Assembly: GCA_036245805.1 (NCBI GenBank)
Contig: BTRK01000002.1
Span: 11,900,689 to 11,964,688, forward strand
Direction of reading: 5' to 3'
From: Pristionchus mayeri
Lineage: Eukaryota > Nematoda > Chromadorea > Rhabditida > Neodiplogasteridae
Length of the DNA: 64,000 nucleotides
Shown: positions 47,201 to 64,000 of the stretch, piece after piece
Layout of the letters: the number at the start of each line of letters is the position of its first letter
How positions within the stretch are numbered: the stretch's first letter is position 1
Notes under the pieces: generated by a model
Told to the model about the DNA's origin: nothing
The model's input: only the letters and a program-made list of their open reading frames with translations
The model's database searches: none
Position numbers and translations under genes: made by a program

Positions 47201-50200
47201 GGTGTTCCATTCGTGAAATGACACTGCTCCCTACGACGAGCGTGTGAATTTAGCAGCGAGTGTTGATTAACCAGCTGAGCAGCCAAGTTTATCTCTCGCT
47301 ATTTGTAGTCACTTCCACAGACGGGGGAGTGGGCGCAATTACTGTCAGACACTGAGAGTGTCTCAAAAAAAACTGCAAGCGTCCAGCCAGAATAGATGCC
47401 CACGCTAGGGTTGCCTATTTAGGCTCATTGCGCGTTGCGATAAACACCGAGTGGCGAACACTTGTCCACGTCATACTGTGTGACGCTCTACACTGAAACT
47501 AAGAATATATTTCGAGGAGGATTTAGGAGACATAGAAGTCTAGTGTCTGGTCTCTAATCGGTCATGCGAAAGGACTCGTGATGGAGCCACTGCAGCTGGT
47601 GCACCCTAGGTCACGACATAGTAATAATAACAACGGAGTGATCTCGAAGAGTGCCCGATCACTCCTTACGCCCCCCGTGACACCAGTAGAAGCAGGTGGA
47701 TATAGGGTAAGCTATAGTCTGACTCTACTAATTTTGCGCACTTTCGCGTATATTAGAGAAAATAAGAGCGCATGAAAATAGGAAAGAATTAGACGATTAC
47801 TCTATAGGAAGCTGGTCGAAGTGCGGTCATCATAGGGGAGAGCAAAATCGTTGCGCACTCAGTTTGCGATCGAGATCGGCGCGATACCTACAGTACCCGC
47901 AGCTGCATGCAGTGTGAAAGCAAATAAGAGAAAGAGCCACTATTAGAAATGCACGTGCGAGCTCTGACATATTCGCGATCAGCAAAACAACAGCAAATAC
48001 CGTAGTAGTGCCACCCCCGGGAACACTGGAAAGATGCAGAATTAGAGGAGGGATCGTGAATTTCACATCATTGCATTAGGCGTAGCAACAACAACAAGTT
48101 ACCTAAAATTGGAATACGTATACTTATGCTTTATTCGTCATATTTGTAATGGGATCACCTGGAGTCGAACATGTCCTCAGGGTCGCCAACGATGTTGACT
48201 CGAGGGAAGTGGGTAGGCATGAGGTTAATTCCAGGAACTCTACGACAATAACACATCAATAAAAACAACAACAACAACAACACCTTGCAGGAACTCTACG
48301 CCAAGGGTCCGAACCGAACCCTCTGCTTCCTGTACGATGGCGATGAGATCGTGCAGCAACCGATGCAATTCGAGCACATGACCGAGAATCTGGTGGCGGA
48401 CTGGAGACACTTCCTGGCCGAGAGGAGGACGGAGGTGAGCAGTTTAATTGCTAATTTAGCAATAGTGCTAATTAGGGAATGTTTTGTTAGAGAAGGAGGA
48501 GGTGAGATACAGAATGATTTGTTAATTAGATATTTTTTACTCTGCAAACCTGAAATCGAGATCACTCTTCTGAATCCATGAATGAGAGGAAGAAGTAGTA
48601 TTTCCGATTAGAATTTTCCCAATAATAGCTTTTTCGTTTGAATAAAATAGAACATAAAATCAATTTGCAGCCCAACCGTCCCTTCTTCTTCTACTTCTCG
48701 TTCCCGCATGTGCACTCGGCACAATTCGCCTCATCCGCCTTCCTCGGAAAGTCGATGAGAGGTGATTAGTTAATTAGTTAATTAGGAATGAGGTGGTTAG
48801 CTAATTAGCATGGCGTCATAGTTTTCATGCGACCGGGATATATTTCTTAATTAAAAAAAGTCTAATTAAGGACTCTACGGCGACAACATAAACGAGATGG
48901 CCTGGGCAGTCGGAGAGGTGCTCGACTCGATCAGAGTGAGTTAAAACAACCAATAAATGCCTACCGTATCCCTCAATTGTAAACTGACTGATCATCATCA
49001 GAGCGCGGACATCGCGGAGGAGACGCTGGTGGTGCTCATGAGCGATCACGGACCACACGTGGAGCTGTGTCTGAATGGAGGAAGCACTGCTGGACTCAAG
49101 GGTGAGCGTCGTTCATTGAGAGCTATGATTCTTTCTATCATTGGGCATATTTCGGAGTATATGAAGCATAGCATTTTTTGTATGAATTTGGCTCTCTTTC
49201 GTTCATGGAAATATTTTTAGGCGGTAAGTCGAACTCGTACGAGGGCGGATTCCGCATTCCCTTCGTTGCCTGGCAACCGGGCAGCATAGAGGCGGGCAGA
49301 GTCAGCCATGAGGTATTAATTAATTAATTAATTAATTATCAAAATAAGTTCCGTGTAGTAATCGAGGAAGTGCACCTAACCATTGTACCATAGCGTACAT
49401 TGACTGACGCAGTGCTTTGCGTGGATATTCTTAGGGATAATTGGACAGGTGTCTCTATTCGTAATGCCGTGATAAGTGAGATAGAAAGTGCATGGAGCGG
49501 ATTGAATCAGACTATAAGAGAGAATCGTATGACGTTCTCCTCTTTGCGCGCTCTCTCGCTTTCTCTAGACTGGGAGAGAGCGTGCAAAGGAGGAGAGTCA
49601 AACTCGGATATGATCGAATCCTTTCCGCAGGTGGTCTCCTCGATGGACATCTACCGTACGTTCCTTGAGCGCAACAAGTGCGCAGCTGCTGACGCGGTAC
49701 TGGTGCTAACTTCGTATTAATAACAGAAATAGTTTTAAAATTAACGAAAATTGTATTCAGATCCGACCCCAGAAGCACCTAGATGGCGCCAACATCTGGA
49801 ACGAGCTCAGGGGTACTTTTTATAATTAATTTTATAAATGCTATATTCCCAAATTAGCACCGACCTATAGAATTCAACCTATTTCATCATCAACAAAATG
49901 ACCGATTTAAAAATTGGATTTTAAAATTGTTTTATTTTTATTTTAAAAATTATTTTTTGAAATATGTTTTCAGGCGCCGAAACGGAGGGCCAACTAGCGA
50001 AGAAGCGGCCCATCGTCTACTACTGCAACACGCACCTCATGGCGGTGCGCATCGGACGATTCAAGGTTATTTTCATGATTTTTTTGAAAATTGTTTTTAA
50101 AATTTCCAAAAATATAGTAAAAATTGGCAGAAAACAGCGAAAAATCGGACGATTTCGGCACAATTTTTATTATTATTTGAGGAGAATTGTAATATTCCTC

Positions 50201-51358
50201 GCAGGTTCACTTCAAGACCAGCCCGATCTTCATCAACGAGACTGCGGCGCAGACGCTCGCCAACTGGTGTCCGGGAGGCAAGCCCAAGGACGACTGGTAC
50301 GGGGTTCTCAGTCTGTAGTTGTCTCATCTGTGTTTTTTCTATCTGTAGTTGTACCTCAACTTCAAGGAAAAAAACATAAAATTATTTGAAAAGGAATTTT
50401 TAAAAAAGCTATTTTTTCGCCATTGCGAAGCAGAATGAACGGAAAAAATAAAACAGAAAAGAAACTTCAAAATTGTAGGTATGTCTCGCAGAAGTGCCCC
50501 GACGAGGAGCTCATCGTGCACGATCCCCCTCTCGTCTTCGACCTCGACGCCGACCCCTTCGAGATGTACCCGTTCACGCCTAGCGAGAAGACCGACGCGG
50601 TGAGTGATCTACCAATCTTCTCAATCAATCAATAAATTGATCAAATCATGAGGATTCACAAATGAAGATGGGTCTAAGTCTCTGCAGCTTGAAATGTTCA
50701 TGATTCCAATTTCTAGATCCGTCACAAGGCCAGCGTCTTCATAGGCGAACATCGCTCGAGCATCATACAGGTGGGTAGTTGCTAATTAATGCTTCCTAAT
50801 TAGCTAATTAGTAAATGCATTTCAATCGATAATTCCAGGTGAAGCAGCAGCTGGGCAAGTACAACACCTCGCTGCTGCCGTGCTGCGACCCGCCCGCGTG
50901 CCAGTGCGACAAGCTGGGCAGGAGGAAGGACGGCGTGAAGGCAAGTGATTCTCCGTGATTCTAGTCATGACTTTGCTTACCTTGTATGAACTATAGGCTC
51001 CTGGAACATGACTAGCTGGATTGACTGCTTCTTTAATTTATCAAAAAACTAAACGATTTTAGAGCGCAGATATGAAGCGATTCGACAAAATGGCCGAACG
51101 GCAGGGAATCCTCGAAGCAGAGGAGAACATGCTCGGCGAGCTGATTGATGAGGCCGCTCAGACCGTGCACAAGGTGAGTCTCTTGGACTTAAAAGAACGG
51201 ATAATTAAGCTAATTAGTATAGTTTAAGGGCTAATTTATCGATTGTTCAGAATCGCGCTGCGCACCGACGTCAGAAGCTTCATCGTCAGCGACGAACGAC
51301 GGATTCCGAGGAGCGATCGTTTGAGGAGGCCCAATTGCTGAACTGGTTCAATTGGTGA
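44291..51358 (+). CDS. Secreted/lysosomal-type sulfatase (about 610 aa)
   Basis: Hydrolyses sulfate esters using an active-site formylglycine. Exon starts-ends: 44291-44359, 44475-44544, 44595-44656, 46298-46376, 46437-46492, 46540-46597, 46646-46694, 46768-46867, 48291-48434, 48671-48761, 48871-48935, 49002-49101, 49221-49312, 49631-49696, 49761-49812, 49974-50065, 50205-50296, 50479-50599, 50717-50770, 50839-50940, 51063-51173, 51251-51358; all phases agree. Signal peptide [18 protein letters not shown]. Metal-binding DD at 44-45 (LMVDDLGWGD), formylglycine signature C84-S-P-S-R with TGR after it, second signature [13 protein letters not shown] (about 132-144), D296-H297 (MSDHGPH) and K317 ([14 protein letters not shown]). 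The C-terminus has [11 protein letters not shown] as in arylsulfatase A/STS-type enzymes, then about 70 polar residues. The intron after 50940 uses a GC donor. Closest known relatives are probably nematode sul-2/sul-3-type genes, a group that includes Pristionchus eud-1; orthology is not established. Confidence 0.9.
47716..47803. repeat. Palindromic dispersed repeat copy in a sulfatase intron
   Basis: AGTCTGACTCTACTAATTTT and GCGCACTTTCGCG pair with AGCGCATGAAAATAGGAAAG and AATTAGACGATTACTCT. It belongs to the hairpin family but is diverged. Confidence 0.5.
49531..49599. repeat. Palindromic dispersed repeat copy in a sulfatase intron
   Basis: CTCCTCTTTGCGCGCTCTCT pairs almost perfectly with GAGAGCGTGCAAAGGAGGAG around CTCTAGACTGG; ends AGAGTC. 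Its right edge lies about 30 bp upstream of the next exon. Confidence 0.65.
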
Positions 51359-53490
51359 ACATCTATAGTCGATATCGAGCCATTCCCGTCCGGCCATGCC
51401 TGTATTTCTAGTCTTGTATCTGACCGATTCTATTTAATAGAAGTATGCGTCTTCATTTGCCCTGTGCCAACCCGATTGAATCGCAACCAAATCGCAGATT
51501 ATTCCCGTCATTTTACTAGCTTTTCCCAATCTGAATCTCGTCCCGACACTTCCAATCCCTCAGGATCGCTAACGGTTAACCGAATTTTTGTTTGTTTGAG
51601 ACCACTCCCCGTTCATTCAGACCTTCCCGAGAACTGGACTAAACTAATATCGCATGTGTTGTTCCTAGTGAATATGTTCGTTCTATGTATTCTTGTATTG
51701 GTGGATAATAAAGCTGTCATAATATCAGCGAGCCATGTACAAACATAGTAAAGAAGAGAAGTGCTATACTTCGGATGATCACCGTCGAACCAAAGATATC
51801 ACCCTTGTAAGCCCTTGCTCAGGCTCCTCCTACACTATGAACAATTAAGAATTCTGGGAAAATACTGCAAAAGAGTAGGTTCTTTCTTTTTCAAAAGAGA
51901 TCTTTGGTTCACAGCCGGAAGGTTCTCCATCCAGTGGACTTCTCCGAATAGAGTGCTCGCTGGAATAGCACCGACCGTAAAATGTTATGGGCTACTCATC
52001 GAGTTCTCATTATGGATGGCTTCGCAACCATTGACTCTCTTCATTCGGCGTGCTCTCTCGCCGGTCAGTCAAGCTGCAGGATGTAACCTTATAAAAAACA
52101 ACTAAAACAAAAAACAACTGCGCCTCGCAATGCGTGCGAGCATAAATTCGGAGCTACAGAGGCAACTGCCCGAACAATGGAACGTTCGAGCAGATGAGTC
52201 GTCTCCACAATGGAGGTCAGGAATAGAATTTCAAAAACAACTATCAAAATATTTTTAAAAAATACAAATCAACCCCCACACTCCTCATTTTTTTTTCGCT
52301 CGCTGTCTCACCAACAGAGCAGTTCATTTGCTTCTTAAAAAAATATTTGGAAGTTTTTTTTTAAGTCGTGGAGAATGAAGAGAAGATTACTGGAAACTCC
52401 AGTTCTCATTAGTCCCTCTGCTGGTTCGATGAGTTGTGTTTTTCCCTTCGGTGTTGACGATTCATCCATTGAATGGGCTTCTCCCTCACTCTTTACCCTT
52501 TCAATTCACAACTTGCGTTCATTATGCAAAGCCGGAGAGCGCGTGTTTCGCCCGAAATTCAGCCCTCTTTTCTCCGACTCATGCATTTTAAAGACACACT
52601 CTGGTAACAAACATGGCCCGTTCTACGAAATAAATTACCTTTCTACCTCTGATCGATGCTATCATACCTTTCAGACTAGAGAAAGTACGAGCGGGCAGCT
52701 AATGCTCAAAGCCTTGTTGCTCATTGCCAATCATGCCTTGTTTTGTAAGCTAACGAAGTGCAATAAAGTACTCCGATAAAAACATTATCAGAAGGAAAAA
52801 CAACAAGAATTGCATTTTCTCCACAGATTTACCTCCGTGACCTTTCCGAGAGAACTCGGAAAGCACCAGGCTTCTCTGTTTTCAGTTCTATCCCCAGGCG
52901 GCAAATCAGATATCCAGTCCCCTGATTCGGCGAGCTTTTTCTTGAATTCTCGTGCGACAAACTGGAATAATCAGTTTATGTTCGAGATTCTTTGTCTTTG
53001 GGCCCCGTCTTTTTCTGCGTCTATCTTGCAGCAATTGGTCTAACTATCGCTGCGAGCAATCTTACCATTTTGAATGATTGATAATTGGCCACAAAGCCGG
53101 CTTTTATGAATTTTATGAACCCGGATATGCTGTATCTCAGCTCTCTAATTAGACCAGAGAACAGAACGAATGAAGTGAGTCCTTAGCCTTCTTCTGCATT
53201 GTGCATGCTCCCAATTGGCACCCGGATCCCCCTCTCATCCTTCTTCTTCCCCTTCCTCTTCCTGGTCCCATTCTTCTCGTTAATTTGGCAACATTTGTGG
53301 AAGGAATTGCGGTCATTCCGAGAAATTCGCCCTGACCGGATACAATTGACGGCTAGATTGGCCCAATCGGCAAACTTGCTAGACATCTTCTGAAGCTCAC
53401 GGTCGCTTGTTTGCAAATAAGATTTGTCTGTAGAACACATGGTTCCGTGAACAACAGTAAAACAAGTTTGGCGAAACGTTATCTTTCGAG

Positions 53491-53690
53491 CGTCGCCGAA
53501 CCCCCGAAGTTGCATATTTTACGCCTATTTTGTTCCTCAATGTATTTCTGAAGCGGACACTTGCCATTTTTCTGCAGAACTTCACGGCCCATAAGCGACT
53601 GTAAATCATATTTGGCGCATCTGCATGGGTATCTTTATGGCGTCGCCGAAACCCCGAAGTTGACTGTATTCTGCTTATTCTCCGTGAGTC
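53491..53690. repeat. Local tandem duplication
   Basis: GCGTCGCCGAACCCCCGAAG at 53491 recurs as GCGTCGCCGAAACCCCGAAG at 53640, with similar flanks (TATCTTTC / TATCTTTA before, a TATTTTRYGCCTATT-like run after). The offset is 149 bp. Confidence 0.6.
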
Positions 53691-54434
53691 CTCCCTCGGT
53701 CATGCGATACTTGAAAGGTATGATGACGGGCGGCCCTCGAGAGGAGGAGGGAAGAGAGGGACCTCACAACACTCGTGTGCTGCTGAATCGCATCACCTCT
53801 CTAGTAGGGATTTCTTCTTCAAAAGTCGTATCCTCGTTCTGAGTACTTTTTCACCGGCTTGATGTGCGAGAGAGCACGGAGAATGAAGAGAGTCATTCCT
53901 TGCGAAGCAAACCTTCCACTCTAGCCCCTCTACTCCGGATCCTTCACAGCAGTGTCTCTGCAACCTCCCCCTTTATCCTCTCTTTCCTCTCTCCTCCACT
54001 CACCAAACCCTCTCCTCTTTCAGTACCCTCACTTGATAGCTAATTCGCCCTTGTCGTAATTCTAACTTTATCCGAGAGAGGATACCAGACCCAACTGGTC
54101 CACCACCCAATCTGAGCCCGCGCTATGCAATTTCGTGTTCCAGACGTTGCAGGTTTTCTCAGCAACTCTTTCCAGAATACCTCAGTAATGTGGAGGAATC
54201 AAATTACTAAATATAATATATTTGTAAATATGTTTTTTCTGCATAATCCGAGATAAGATTTTTTATTTTCATTTTAGAATACGCAGTATGAAGACAGTTA
54301 TCGGTACTCCGGGAGGTTGGAATTACAAGTTGTAATTGTCGCATATATTCAATTTCTTTGCTGACTTTTGCCCTCTTATGTTTGACGCGCCGTAAATATT
54401 CCATGATCATTAAAAAAGCCAGCAAATAGGCTCT

Positions 54435-54763
54435 CATTGTGCATACTCCATTCTCCAGTGGACAATTGCGCACGTGGAGTCTCGAATTCTCTATGGTCCT
54501 TGACATGTCTCTATTCTCTACCCCACTCGACCTCCTCCTGCAGAAAGAGAGATAATTCGCCATTCATGGCTGACGCGAGATGTCTGAACCCAACCTTCAT
54601 TCAGAGAGCGATGATATTTCATTGTGCATACTCCATTCTTTCGAGCGGACAATTGCAATTTTTCCTGTTCGCATAATGTTGAAGTTTCATATAATAACAG
54701 AGTAATAGTAACCGTAAAACCGAGTGATAATTCGCCATTCATGGCTGACGCGAGATGTCTGAG
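54435..54763. repeat. Local tandem duplication, period about 175-185 bp
   Basis: CATTGTGCATACTCCATTCT occurs at 54435 and 54620, and GATAATTCGCCATTCATGGC (continuing TGACGCGAGATGTCTGA) at 54551 and 54726. The order is kept, so this is one duplicated unit with a 10-bp length change. Confidence 0.8.
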
Positions 54764-55880
54764 CCCCTCATTTACCATGCTTTTCCCCGGAAACCCCCAT
54801 GTTCCGAATTAGGCGTAATGTGCGCTTCTTAGTCTTCGGTAAGTCCTGTTCTTCGAATATTGGCTGGTAGACAAAGTGCCGACTGACGGGCTTGCTAATC
54901 GGAAGGAATGGCGTGGAGGGCTTGAAAGCCCGAAATAGCTTGATCTATACGATTGCGAGACTGTAATCCCCCAATCGTTTAGCCAAACCTACTAATCGAC
55001 GAAGGCCCCTTTCTAGCCCTGATGCTATCTCTCATTCTTGCTCAGGATCAACATAATGAAAAGGCCATGGGGTACTTAGAAGGTCTTGTGTTTGAAGTGC
55101 CGATGAAGTGCGCATCATACAAAGAACCGGGGATTCTATTTCGAGCGTTGAGATGTGTATTACCAGTTCATGAATGCCCTCGCACTCTGTTCCACAGCCC
55201 TTTTTTGAATTATTAAACCGCACGAAAGCACACTCGAATATTTTGAACTTTTATGTTATGTGACCAGCAGCTCCGCACTTTCTTCGATGCTTCTGCCGTT
55301 CGTTAGTTCCACCCTCCCCCCCCTCTGACAAAGCGAACTGCTGCTGCTGCAGTAATGAATAATTGGTCCTCGTAGTTTTTCGTTTTTCGCTAGAGAGTCC
55401 CATCTCATTCCCTCCCCAAAACACTTCCCCGCTGGGGTATGGTACGCAAATGGGAATTGGAATCGTGAATGTCTGCCGTGTCTATGCATCCCTTGTTTTC
55501 GACAACAAAATTGGGTTCCGCTCTCGACCAAAATGAGTAGTTCGCAATATTGTGTTCAGAATCCTGAACTATAGCACTGAGCGAGGAAAACGCCATGTTT
55601 ACTCATGCCTTAGGATTCATGCGTGTCAGAATGGTCAACATCGGAGCATATTTTGCCCTTAGATAGTCATGAAATCGCCAGAACTAGAGAAAACTATGAG
55701 TAAATTCTGGCTTGTAACTTCAAAAGTTGGTCTTTGATCTCGCCGACAAACCCTCGCCATCATAGTAATCCGTGCCGTTTCCCAGGAGCCGCGAAAGGGA
55801 GCAGAAATAATAATAGGCCCCTTGCTCGAATTCTATGGGGCGCGTTGAAGCGCACGACGACTGAGAAACATGAGATTACT

Positions 55881-55882
<2 letters not shown>

Positions 55883-55945
<63 letters not shown>
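55883..55945. repeat. (CT)n microsatellite
   Basis: About 31 uninterrupted TC units. It has the same motif and similar length as the array at 25062-25128. Confidence 0.95.
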
Positions 55946-55946
<1 letters not shown>

Positions 55947-58585
55947 CGACATTCAAAGATCTAGCCGAGACAAACGAGTTTAGCCCGAGTCTAGATGCGA
56001 TTTCAGCATCAGTCAATTACATTTCGAGAATTGTTTTCGAACTCTCGTGGACTCGGGGCTGATTTCACTGCAGGCTCCGAATTGAGTCGCAGACACTGAT
56101 GAGTTTTCCCCGAAATGCCCACACTTTGCCCAGATTTGAAGGGGTTGACACGAACAATTGTGTTGACACTGTCCATTTCCCAGAAAATGCGGTGCTTTAT
56201 CAATGCACCGCAGAGTGTTCACAGCTCATTTGCTTGCTCTCTTCCCGTTTAATGTAGTCCCATTTATCAGCCTGCCTCACCGGAGTACGGCGACATGAGA
56301 TGTCGTCATTGGTCGACTATAATGTTGCCTCTGGGATATATAGAGGTCAGAAAGAGATCACGTGGGCTGGATATTGTCACAGGCTGTTTTTTTCATCCCG
56401 AGCGTAGATCCCCCGTCTCGCCTTCTAATCTAGGGGTACGATCGGACAAATTCCCATTCCGCTTCGTTTCGTTTCGCAGTTTCCGTTTACTCTGATTGAC
56501 GCGGTAATTCTCCGGAAGATGGCTAATCTCTCGCGTGATATTTCGTCGCTCTGCCGCATCAGGAGGCCTTCCACTTCCTGAGTGTACTCCAGTTCCTTGT
56601 ACAGATTATTTGAGAGCACTTTGAATGGGCTATTTCGAACTACCGTAGCTCATATATCATAGTTTTTTTCTAGCAACCCATAGTTCCCCATTTATCATTT
56701 TGAAAGGAATGCTCACACGCTTTATTTAGCTCAAAAACGATGTGATGTTACACTTTTGAACGACAGAACAAGTCAAGAAGTCAATCAGACCCAGACCCGA
56801 GGTCTTTGAGTCATTCTGAACCAAAGAAATCGCCATTACTTCACTAATCGCCCCCAGATGTGCGAGAAACACACTGGGCACACCCTCAACGACTTCCCTT
56901 CATCTCGAGTCTGGAGAGCAGACATGCGGCCCCTCTTCATTCCTTTGTCCTAGTTTTTCTGCATACTTACTCGTTTTCTTTAACCAATCTGTGATTGAAG
57001 TGAGAAAATCATGCTTTCCTGCCATGTTCGAGCTAATTATTTCCAAATGACCGTGTTTTCATTCAACAACTCCGTCTGGTGCACTTTATTTTCATTCAAA
57101 ACGGGATGTGGAGAGTATGGAGAGAAATGTCTACTGATGTCACCTCACTCCACTCTGTAATTCGAGTTCGGCTCCGGAAGGCGCATCTTTAATATCACTA
57201 TAGAGCACGTACTTCTCTTCGCATTCGGTAGTGTGTAGTTCTCGAATTTCCAAACCCTTTCAACCCAGAAAGGGGACGATATAATGTGGTCGTAGCGGGC
57301 GCCCGGAAAGGGGGCGGAGCGGTGGCGCAGCACTTTTCAAGACCTTCCCTCGGTGAATTGCACTGCCTGGTCGCTCTTTCTTTCCTTGACCGAGACTATT
57401 TTTCCGCCCCGTGGTATAGATATACCTCCTCCTCCTCCTCTTCCTCCTTCTCCATTCAGCCCCCCATTGCTTGCTCCTGCTGCTGGAACCTTTCCTGGTC
57501 TCTTTTCTCTTTCTGGCCAATTTCGCGCAGCGCCCAATTTCGAATTCAATTCGTTCACTCAGTTAATAGGCCCCGGGACGGGGCGAGAGGGGTGGAAACA
57601 CGACGAAAAAACGCGCGCGGGATTAGTGGTGCTGTTGGAGAGGAGCAGCAGCAAATTGGAAACGCCGTAGGGTACAACACTTTTCGCGCCTGCCTGCTGT
57701 TCCCTTGCAGTATCCTCTTGTTTATCGCGCGTGTTTTAGTTCGGATGCGCCGCGACGCTTTTCTCATTTCGACGACCTGTTTCGTTCATGTGATAATTGA
57801 AATTTTGAAAGTAGAGATGCCTGTAGTATCGAATTCCTTGAGCAATAGTACGCTGTCCAAGTAATAAGACCCTCTCCAAGCAACAAGTCATGAATATGCT
57901 GGTCCACCTCGGGGGAATGATGACTGGTCCTGTCTGCCTTTCCGCTAGATTGAGTCTCGCTAGGAGGGATATTCGTCCATTTTCCCAGAAAACAACACAC
58001 ACACAGTTGTGCTTCTTCTTCCTTGTATCTCGCAGTAGAGAACGATCGAATTCCGGGCATTTTCGCAGGACTCGGATAGTGATGACAAAACGACGTTGCT
58101 GGCAGGATCGAAACCGGCTTGGATAGTTCGTTTGCTCATTCCTTGTCTCGGATACGATGCGAAGATGTGATTCGCAGAAATTCATCAATATGGACAGCCC
58201 GAAATTCAGATCAATTTCGTCAGAGATGATGCGATCAAATAATGTCCCTCGGAATTCCCCTCAACATCATCTGAATGCATTCGACGTTGTGATACATGTA
58301 TCTACATCACCTTTGCACGTTCCTTCTCCCGATGACATTTCTCAACGCGGTGCTTCTTCCCCCGCGTGAGAATTCATTTCCGCTCTCGGTTCACTTCCAT
58401 GATTTTGCGTCCATTCTCTATATTTTATCTCTTGATCTTCTTCATTCTTCATCGAACTTCACTCCTGAAATTCGAAGTCCACTTTCAGTTGTTTCGTGAA
58501 GCGGTACACTGAATTCGTTCGATTTTCGAGCTCGCGATTCTACATTTTAATTAATTAATTAATTAACTTAATTAAGTCTGATGGT

Positions 58586-63949
<5,364 letters not shown>

Positions 63950-64000
63950 TGACTCCTCCTTATCAAATTTTGACAGCAAGCTTCAAATTTTCCGTGATGT

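Larger units (their letters stand above)
51359..58585. other. Gene-poor region between sulfatase and ion-channel genes
   Basis: An AATAAA at 51707-51712 is the likely polyadenylation signal of the sulfatase gene. Otherwise no supported exon chain in about 7 kb. It contains hairpin-repeat copies (about 52025-52070 and 53845-53905), two local duplications (53491-53690 and 54435-54763) and a (CT)n array. A GC-rich stretch at 57290-57610 with CTCC repeats could be a promoter or an untranslated first exon of the channel gene. Confidence 0.45.

Noticed and set aside
57286..57864. A 192-codon plus-strand frame, the longest in the window
   Set aside because: It comes from GC-rich, CTCC-repeat sequence, opposed by equally long frames on the other strand; no domain, no splice context. 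More likely a promoter or untranslated region.

Overview
The window looks like nuclear chromosome of a free-living nematode, most like a diplogastrid such as Pristionchus. Short, mostly GC-rich exons are separated by many introns with GTRAGT donors and TTTCAG-type acceptors. Some first exons sit directly behind an acceptor, as in SL trans-splicing. Nematode-type F-box paralogues and a nematode-type Cys-loop anion channel are present. Species is an inference; coordinates come from reading splice sites by eye and small errors are possible. No sign of prokaryotic sequence, CRISPR arrays, rRNA or tRNA was seen.

Layout. (1) 0.1-6.4 kb: an AT-rich, fast-evolving cluster of F-box-like paralogues: a fragment (-), one probably damaged copy (-), one intact copy (+, 280 aa) and one damaged copy (+). 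A small secreted-protein gene (83 aa) lies between the last two. (2) 6.5-8.8 kb: two minus-strand paralogues for small secreted proteins with a Thr-rich linker. (3) 8.8-14.5 kb: gene-poor, with several MITE-like elements. (4) 14.5-19.7 kb: a secreted M14 zinc metallocarboxypeptidase with propeptide and polybasic cleavage site. (5) 19.7-26.8 kb: gene-poor, rich in a hairpin-forming dispersed repeat and a (CT)n array. (6) 26.8-38.2 kb: a class II Rab11-family interacting protein (FIP3/Nuf-like) with a coiled coil, a C-terminal Rab11-binding motif and two possible last exons; its introns hold a 5'-truncated RTE-like LINE with target-site duplication and a long-TIR element. (7) 38.2-44.3 kb: gene-poor. 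(8) 44.3-51.4 kb: a 22-exon secreted/lysosomal-type sulfatase, complete by motif. (9) 51.4-58.6 kb: gene-poor with tandem duplications and a second (CT)n array. (10) 58.6 kb to the end: a Cys-loop ligand-gated chloride channel subunit, cut by the window end inside or just before M4.

The genes do not form one pathway or operon. The strongest unusual signals are structural: two insertions of one hAT-like MITE family with perfect 8-bp target duplications, a 38-bp fragment inserted into a paralogue's reading frame, an abundant palindromic repeat family, two GC-AG introns, and mutually exclusive-looking terminal exons in the FIP gene.
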